NCBI GenBank assembly: GCA_025331125.1
Contig: JAOALB010000118.1
Span: 1 to 64,000 of the forward strand
Direction: 5' to 3'
DNA length: 64,000 nt
Source: Mycogone perniciosa
Taxonomy: Eukaryota; Ascomycota; Sordariomycetes; Hypocreales; Hypocreaceae
Both the position numbers and the translations under genes were made by a program. Below are positions 58,033-64,000 of the stretch, in pieces. Positions within the stretch are counted from its first letter, which is position 1. Each line of letters opens with the position of its first letter. The notes below the pieces were generated by a model. That model did not search any database. It saw only the letters and a program-made list of their open reading frames with translations, and was not told where the DNA came from.

Positions 58033-59227
58033 CTTCCCCTACCGCTCTGGGGCCAAATGATAGACGGTCAGAGGTGATAGCTTCGTCACTCCATCACTTT
58101 CACCACGTTCGATCAGCGGCATCACCCGCCTTTGTTGTTGATGGGCATCGCGTTCATCATCATGCGAAAAGTGATTGCCCTTCCGGATCGTTCTTTATAT
58201 CCTCTCCAACAGCCGATTTAGTCCGTTCGCCGGGTTCTCACGTTTCCAGCCAGCCCTACCTCGGTGTCTCGTTCCGATTCTGAAACTGAAACGCCCTCAG
58301 GAGGGCCCTCTCGGTGATACGACGTAGCAGCAGTCTCGGCATCTCGCCTCCAAACACCACATCTCGTCCGCCTGCTGTATCTGAGCATTGCAGCTCCGCT
58401 GAGCCGTCTTGTTCTTCTGCAACTTCTGTGTCCCTGCGGTGCGGCGTGACACCGCAGCATCTCCACCACGAAAACCTGTGACCTGTGCGTACAATCACAC
58501 TCAAGAGCCAGGCTATCTCAACTCTGTTACAGCCCGAGCTAGCCTCTCTTCTTGAGACTCAAGCAACCAGAATTGTGGGTGTTGTATCCCTGCCTCATTG
58601 CTTCATGCTCTTATTCCCCACCTTTGCCTTCTTCATCATCTGCGACTCGGTTGTCTTGAGTGTTTTGCTCCCTGGGCCGGCCCTGTCCCGCCATCTTAAC
58701 TTCAACGGACCTCCCTGACCCTGCCGGCCCTGTCTTACCCCCCCGCCACTTCTGACGCCCTTGCAGTATTGAATACTGACTTCTTTCTCTATAGATATGA
58801 TTCTTTTTCTCTGCTCGTTGAAGGAAACCGTGCAAAAGAGCCGGCTCATTCATTCATTCATTGATTCTATTCTATTCTATTCTTGCCAACGGTTTCTGTT
58901 TTCATTCTCTTCACTTTCTCTTCCATTTACCTCCAACTCGACGGTTATTTGTTTGTGCAACTGAAGCAACTTGAACTACATTGTGCAGCACGACTGCACA
59001 TTCACTTCGACTGGACGCCCATTTCGACATATATTTCACCACTCTCGTTCACCCTTGAATTTCAGACCAAGCAGGACTGTCAAATCACGACATATTTCTA
59101 GTTGCTGGGAATCGAGGCTGGCTCTTGTCCAACCAAGTGAATTCTACTTAACGAAACTGCGTCAGGCTTGACGTCTTAGCAGTACCATCCGCCCCCGAAT
59201 GTTCCGAAGTTAGACTCGAAGAAGCAA

Positions 59228-61718
59228 ATGAGTGAGCCATATAATGGAAGAGGCATGGATCGGCCATCCCAATCATCAAAATTGGCCAAGCGGTCTCGGG
59301 AGAGAGGGCCTGTTGGTTTGCCTAGCGATCCCAGGCACCCTGTTCCCCAGCCGCAGGCAACACAAGATTTTGTCCTAGCACCTCCCCCGTTAGTGTTACC
59401 GCCAGCCGTTGCCTCACCAAGAACGAGAGGACTGCGAGCTATCTCACAGCCGACGCCAGCTCCCCAATGGCCCTTGCCTGGTCCGCCCGCGCCATCTGAG
59501 TCTTACCGTCTAGGTCTACCACCTAATCGTTCTCGGAAACCCCCCAAGAGACCGCCTCGTCCGAGCTATGTTCCACTGCTGGTAGATCAGTCGCCCCTGG
59601 GAGAGCCGACCCAATCTTTTCGTGCCTCTCCGAGCGTATCGCCCGACCCCCAAGAACACAGTCAAGCCTACAATCCTTCATCTCCTCCCTATGCCTATCC
59701 AGAACATGCGCCTTCGGATGGAGGATCATCCCCTGAACCTCTTGTTCCCGTCGTTGCGCCTTACCCAGCACCGAATAGGAGGAGGAGTGTTAGCCTTGGG
59801 CCACCTCCATCCAGTCGGAGAGGCCAATCGTCTTTCTATTCAAACACATCTTTTGTTTCACCAATTCCCGAGGAGGCTTATGGGTTTAGATCACATGAGT
59901 CTTATGCGTCCAGTTCCGCCATGCCTGATGATTTGAGAGTCAGCTCCTTGATTGTCAGTCCTGGCTATGTCGATACATATTACGAAGAATCACTGGCTGG
60001 AAGAAGTCGACGAGATTCCGCCACATCTACGCTTGTTGCGGGCCGCTCGACTCCTGACGCATATCGTGATGGAAGGCAGTCGATATCGCCTGTTAACCCA
60101 TTTGATGGAGCTTCAGGTTCCATAGACGAGTCAATAGACACCTCAAACACCTTCACAACCAAACATACACCGGCAACTACCCCAGGAACAGCGAGTAACA
60201 TGCTATCCGCGATGCCGAATTTCACAGACCCAATTGAATTACGAAAGGCTGCTGGCTCTCCGCAGCCGTACAGCCACATATCAGCCGTGAGACGACCGCC
60301 GAGGCTGGATATGGACGCAGTGAGAGCGGCCGAAGCGAGAGGAAGTCTGACGAGTTTACCGGATCTTATACGACGGGCGACAAGGCTAGCTGCAATGATG
60401 GAAAAAGGCCGACGGCCTGCGAGTCGCCTCGATGAGCTGGACTTTTTTAACGAAAAGGGAAGCATGGGGTGGGAGAACAGTACGTTATCCCCTTGGAATT
60501 TGAATTCTCTAACAACTCTAACTTTGTGAAGTGGACTCACGTCATCTATCAAGTTTGTCAGATATGCTCGCCGCTTTTCCTCCTCCAGTACACACTGCTG
60601 GAAACAGCGGCCACACTCGACTTGACACCCCTGACTCTAAGGGCCGGGCTAAACAACGCCGATGCTGTGGCTTACCTATGTGGGGGTTCATCCTCGTAAT
60701 TCTTCTGATGCTTTGCATCATCACTGCAGCAGTGGTGCTTCCTTTAGAATTCTTTGTTTTCAAGAATCTCGGAAACCAGAGTAACTCGGCTGTGACTGAG
60801 GAGAGTTGCGAAAAAACGCTACCATGTCTCAACGGTGGCACCAGCGTGGCATTCCAGAATACCTGTTCGTGTATATGCACCAACGGATTTACGGGCGTGA
60901 CTTGCAACACCAGCGGTTCTTCAGGCTGCACAACAACCAATCTCGTCGCAACGGACGGGTCTTCTCGCATAAATAATGTCACACTCGGCATGGCTATTCC
61001 GCGGATTATCGCTGGCTCTAGTGCCAATTTCTCTATACCACTTTCTGGGACCAGCATTCTGGCCAAGTTCAACTCTGCAAATCTCTCCTGCATTGCACAG
61101 AACTCGCTCGTTACTTTCGATGGCCAATCCACAAGGGTCGGCGACGCTGATGCCGTGGTTCAAAACACCATTGACGATGTTGCCCATGCGGCGGTAAAAC
61201 CCAATGAAAAGCTTGTCTCGGTATCTGCCATTACTTTGTCTCCCAGTCCCACGATCACGCCTGTAAATGGAGCAAGCAAGGAAGCTGAAGCTACGGCTCC
61301 CAGCGGGACTCCTACGACAAACCTGCTTCGCAGGGCTGGCAGTTCTAGTGAGCCCACGCAAACGGCTACTTTTAATGTCACAGAACAGGTACTCGATTTC
61401 GCACGTACGGCAGTCCTCTTCGTGTTAGAAGAATTGAGCGTTGATGCTGCCAATACGGCGCAGACTCAGCTTCAGCAGTTTTTCAGCAAAGCAAGCAAGT
61501 CTCTAACCCAAGTAGGAGACTCGGTGACAGTGCAACAGGCATCCAATCTCAATATCGGCGGCAATTACACCATCGACCTGGTTGCCGGCGCCATAAACCT
61601 TGGCCGAGGACCCGTCGGAGGCAAGACATCCAAGCGCGATATTATTTCCGACACCGTAGATGGTGTTGCCAAGCCAGGCCACCCAACTTTCCCAAGGGGG
61701 CTGACGAGTTGTGTATAA
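59228..61718 (+). CDS. Type II membrane protein with EGF-like domain
   Basis: Exons 59228..60479 and 60532..61718 encode 812 residues. The first 465 residues are Pro/Ser/Arg-rich and likely disordered cytosolic sequence, with many SP, RRxS and PPP motifs. A membrane helix follows at about 467-489 (GFILVILLMLCIITAAVVLP). The outer part begins with an EGF-like module at about 510-542 (CEKTLPCLNGG, CSCICTNGFTGVTC), then a Ser/Thr/Asn-rich domain and a C-terminal region with LNIGGNYTIDLVAGAINLG. Arg/Lys before the helix and Cys/N-glycosylation sites after it support a type II orientation with the EGF module outside. No direct function is known to me; cell-surface sensing or adhesion is a guess. 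The junction A/TG creates Met418 across the 52-nt intron. Confidence 0.82.
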
Positions 61719-62178
61719 GGGGTGCTAAGAGCCATGTGATACCAGGGAGTAATCCCAACGCTTCCCAGCCGGTGGGAAGTGTACACCTATATAATGTTAG
61801 TGGCAGGTTGAAAGGGGTTTTATTTTGACAATGAGAGAGGTAAAGGGACACACGGGCGATACGGCCGAAAAATCTTGTATAAAACATGTCACGGACCCTC
61901 TTTTTACTTTTTCTTTCACTCTTTTTTTTGACGGTTTTTTGATCTGCATTTACAATGGAAGAGAGACATGGTGATTAGCATTAGAGGTTTCAGAGCCGGT
62001 GTAGATGCCATCAATATCATGAGAACATCTATGACCAGAGTGTCTATAGTGAGTGACTTGATGCTATTCTTGTTCGATACAGTATAAAACTGCGTGATTA
62101 CGTTATGTACCAGACTCAACAAAATTAATGAATTTATGCCTTTCTACATGGTTAACATTTTAATTTTTCAAATTTCAA
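61719..62178. other. Convergent spacer between EGF-like gene and MCC beta
   Basis: 460 bp, AT-rich, holding the two 3' ends. No further feature seen. Confidence 0.5.
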
Positions 62179-64000
62179 TTACATTCTAAAGACGCCAAAC
62201 TTGGTATCGCCAGCCTTGACCTCATTGCGACCGCCCATTGCGGCCCTGAGGCCTAGACCTAGGTAATGACGAGTATGTTGTGGCGGAATGATACCATCGT
62301 CCTTTTTTATTCCGTCAGTTACTTCCTACAAATACCATGAGGGACTCGGGGGGAGGGGATAGTAAAACTTACCCAGAGACGTGCTGATGAGTAGGTTGCA
62401 TCGCTTTCACGCTCGATTCGGGCTTTGAGCTCTGGATCTACCTTCTGGCCGACAGTCTCCATGACGGCGGCCAACTGCTCACCTCCCATGACGCCGATAC
62501 GGGCGTTGGGCCACATCCAGAGGAAGCGAGGGCTGTATGCTCGACCGCACATGCCGTAGTTGCCGGCGCCGTAGCTGCCGCCGACGACGACGGTGAACTT
62601 GGGCACGTCGGCGCAAGCGACAGCGGTGACGAGTTTTGCGCCGTGCTTGGCGATGCCGTCGCGCTCAGAGGCGGAGCCGACCATGAAGCCGGAGATGTTT
62701 TGGAGGAAGACGAGGGGGATGCCGCGCTGGGTGCAGAGCTCGACGAAGTGAGCGCCTTTGACGGAGGAGGAGGCGAAGAGGATGCCGTCGTTGGCGACGA
62801 TGCCGACTTTTTGGCCGTAGATGGAGGCGAAGCCTGTGATGAGGGTCGTGCCGAAGTCGCGCTTGAATTCGGAGAACTCAGAGCCGTCGACGATGCGGGC
62901 GATGATTTCGCGGATGGGCATCGGTTTGCGGAGGTTAGTGGTGGCAATGCCGAGGAGCTCTTCTGGGTCGTAGAGAGGCTCGGAGAAGGTTGATGCAGGA
63001 GCGGGAGTAGATGGGGACCGGGCTGGCCAGTTGAGGTTGGAGACGCAGCGGCGGGCGAGGGTGATGGCGTGGGCGTCGTCGACGGCGAGGTAGTCGGTCA
63101 CACCAGAGACGGAGGAGTGCATCTTACCGCCTCCCAGATCCTCGTGGCTGACGACTTCGCCGGTGGCGGCCTTGACGAGGGGAGGGCCGGCGAGGAAGAT
63201 GTGGCCTTGTTCCTGGACGATAATGCTCTCGTCGCTCATAGCAGGGACATAGGCGCCGCCGGCAGTGCAGGGACCCATGACAACGGAGATCTGGGGGATG
63301 CCCTGGGAGCTCATGCGGGCTTGGTTGTAGAAGATGCGGCCGAAGTGGTTCTGGTCGGGGAAGACGTCGGCTTGGTGAGGCAGGTTGGCACCACCGCTGT
63401 CGACGAGGTAAATGCAGCTGCAGAACTGTGTTAGTCGGGATGGTGAAGATGCTCGGATTTAGGATATACTCACGGCAGTTTGTTCTCCTGCGCAACGGCT
63501 TGTGCTCGCAGGTGCTTCTTGACGGTGATGGGATAGTATGTGCCGCCCTTGACTGTGCTGTCGTTGGCAACAATGACGCAAGTTACGCCCTCAACAACAC
63601 CAACACCAGTGATGATACCGCCGGCTGGAACATCCGCCTCGGGATACAGCTCATATCCAGCCATTGGAGATAGCTCTAAGAACGTTGTGCCTGGGTCAAT
63701 CAAGGCCGTGACCCGGTCCCGTGGCAGCATCTTCTTGCGGGCGAGATGCTTCTCTCTCGCCTTGTCTGGTCCACCTCTCTGGATCTTCCGGGCCAGCTCC
63801 TGCATCCGCCCCATGACTTCGTCCATTTGCCTCTCATTCTCCTTGAATTCCTCTGCAGAGGTGTCGACATTGGTCTGGATCCGTGAGATGGCCGCAGCTT
63901 GGTGTGGCGGAGTCAACGTCGCGGCAGCACGGCGGGCCTGGTGGCACTGGGATTGATGCAGCTGGCGGCCGAATTGGCGCTGGCTCAGGCGGAGCGCCTG
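62179..64000 (-). CDS. 3-Methylcrotonyl-CoA carboxylase beta (carboxyltransferase) subunit, partial 5' end
   Basis: Exons 62301..62179, 62373..63417 and 63474..64000, read on the minus strand, give 564 residues; the start codon lies beyond the window. The first residues seen ([20 protein letters not shown]) are Arg/Gln-rich without acids, as in a mitochondrial presequence. The body shows [58 protein letters not shown], then [20 protein letters not shown] and [20 protein letters not shown] of the carboxyltransferase fold, ending [11 protein letters not shown]. With the biotin-bearing alpha subunit it carboxylates 3-methylcrotonyl-CoA in leucine breakdown in mitochondria. The alpha gene is not in this window. 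The last intron has an AAAAAAG acceptor and a CTGAC branch. Confidence 0.92.

Larger units (their letters stand above)
54994..59227. other. 4.2-kb gene-poor region and long 5' leader of the EGF-like gene
   Basis: No supported coding gene. Palindromic motif copies occur at about 55269-55278, 55859-55868, 57519-57533, 57799-57822 and 57895-57909. A CATTTCC-type tract lies at 58001-58032 and poly-A/T runs near 57020-57070. From about 57880 the sequence is pyrimidine-rich, so transcription of the EGF-like gene may start there, giving a leader of over 1 kb with small upstream frames, unless spliced. Confidence 0.5.

Noticed and set aside
58485..58718. Small plus-strand frame in the leader of the EGF-like gene
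   Set aside because: It begins at a non-ATG codon and has no protein character; at most an upstream frame in the leader.

Overview
The window reads as nuclear DNA of a filamentous ascomycete, most likely a sordariomycete and possibly Hypocreales. The evidence is short introns of about 45 to 170 nt with GT-AG ends and CTRAC/TACTAAC-like branch sites, long spacers, no operons, and fungal families such as a Zn2Cys6 regulator, an S1/P1 nuclease, PQ-loop and EI24/Rrt8 membrane proteins, and Ser/Thr-rich secreted proteins. The order-level placement is inference from protein flavour, not from a marker gene. I built exon structures by hand from splice signals and reading phase. About twenty protein genes are supported, nearly all spliced. 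I recognised no tRNA or rRNA, no CRISPR array and no intact transposon.

Layout. 0.2-8 kb: housekeeping genes IPI1 (ribosome biogenesis) and a roadblock/LC7 protein, divergent; then a large unrecognised intracellular protein and the ER membrane protein Asterix. 8.9-15 kb: secreted products, namely a tiny secreted peptide, a secreted Asn/Gly-repeat protein and an S1/P1 nuclease. 16-23 kb: a vacuolar PQ-loop transporter, aspartate-semialdehyde dehydrogenase (HOM2) and a PA/TM/RING-H2 ubiquitin ligase. 25.5-28 kb: an RS-rich nuclear protein divergent from the kinetochore protein Sos7. 28-41 kb: a gene-poor stretch holding only one Zn2Cys6 regulator (34.1-35.4 kb). 41-44 kb: a LanC-like gene with one apparent base missing, divergent from an EI24/Rrt8-like membrane protein. 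46-55 kb: a 1341-residue Ser/Thr-rich secreted protein, a His-rich single-pass membrane protein and an L-rhamnose mutarotase-like enzyme. 59-64 kb: a type II EGF-like membrane protein converging on methylcrotonyl-CoA carboxylase beta, which runs off the window end.

There is no obvious biosynthetic cluster. The genes are metabolic (HOM2, MCC beta, mutarotase), secretory or surface, and nuclear or cell-cycle functions, each with its own promoter or a shared divergent one. The most distinctive non-coding feature is a dispersed palindromic motif (core TACGGAGTAC/GTACTCCGTA). It recurs dozens of times in spacers and I did not notice it in exons, often beside short ACT/AGT runs. The most distinctive gene-level features are the frame break in the LanC-like gene, a GC-AG intron in Asterix, and an exact 45-bp coding minisatellite in the Asn/Gly-rich secreted protein.
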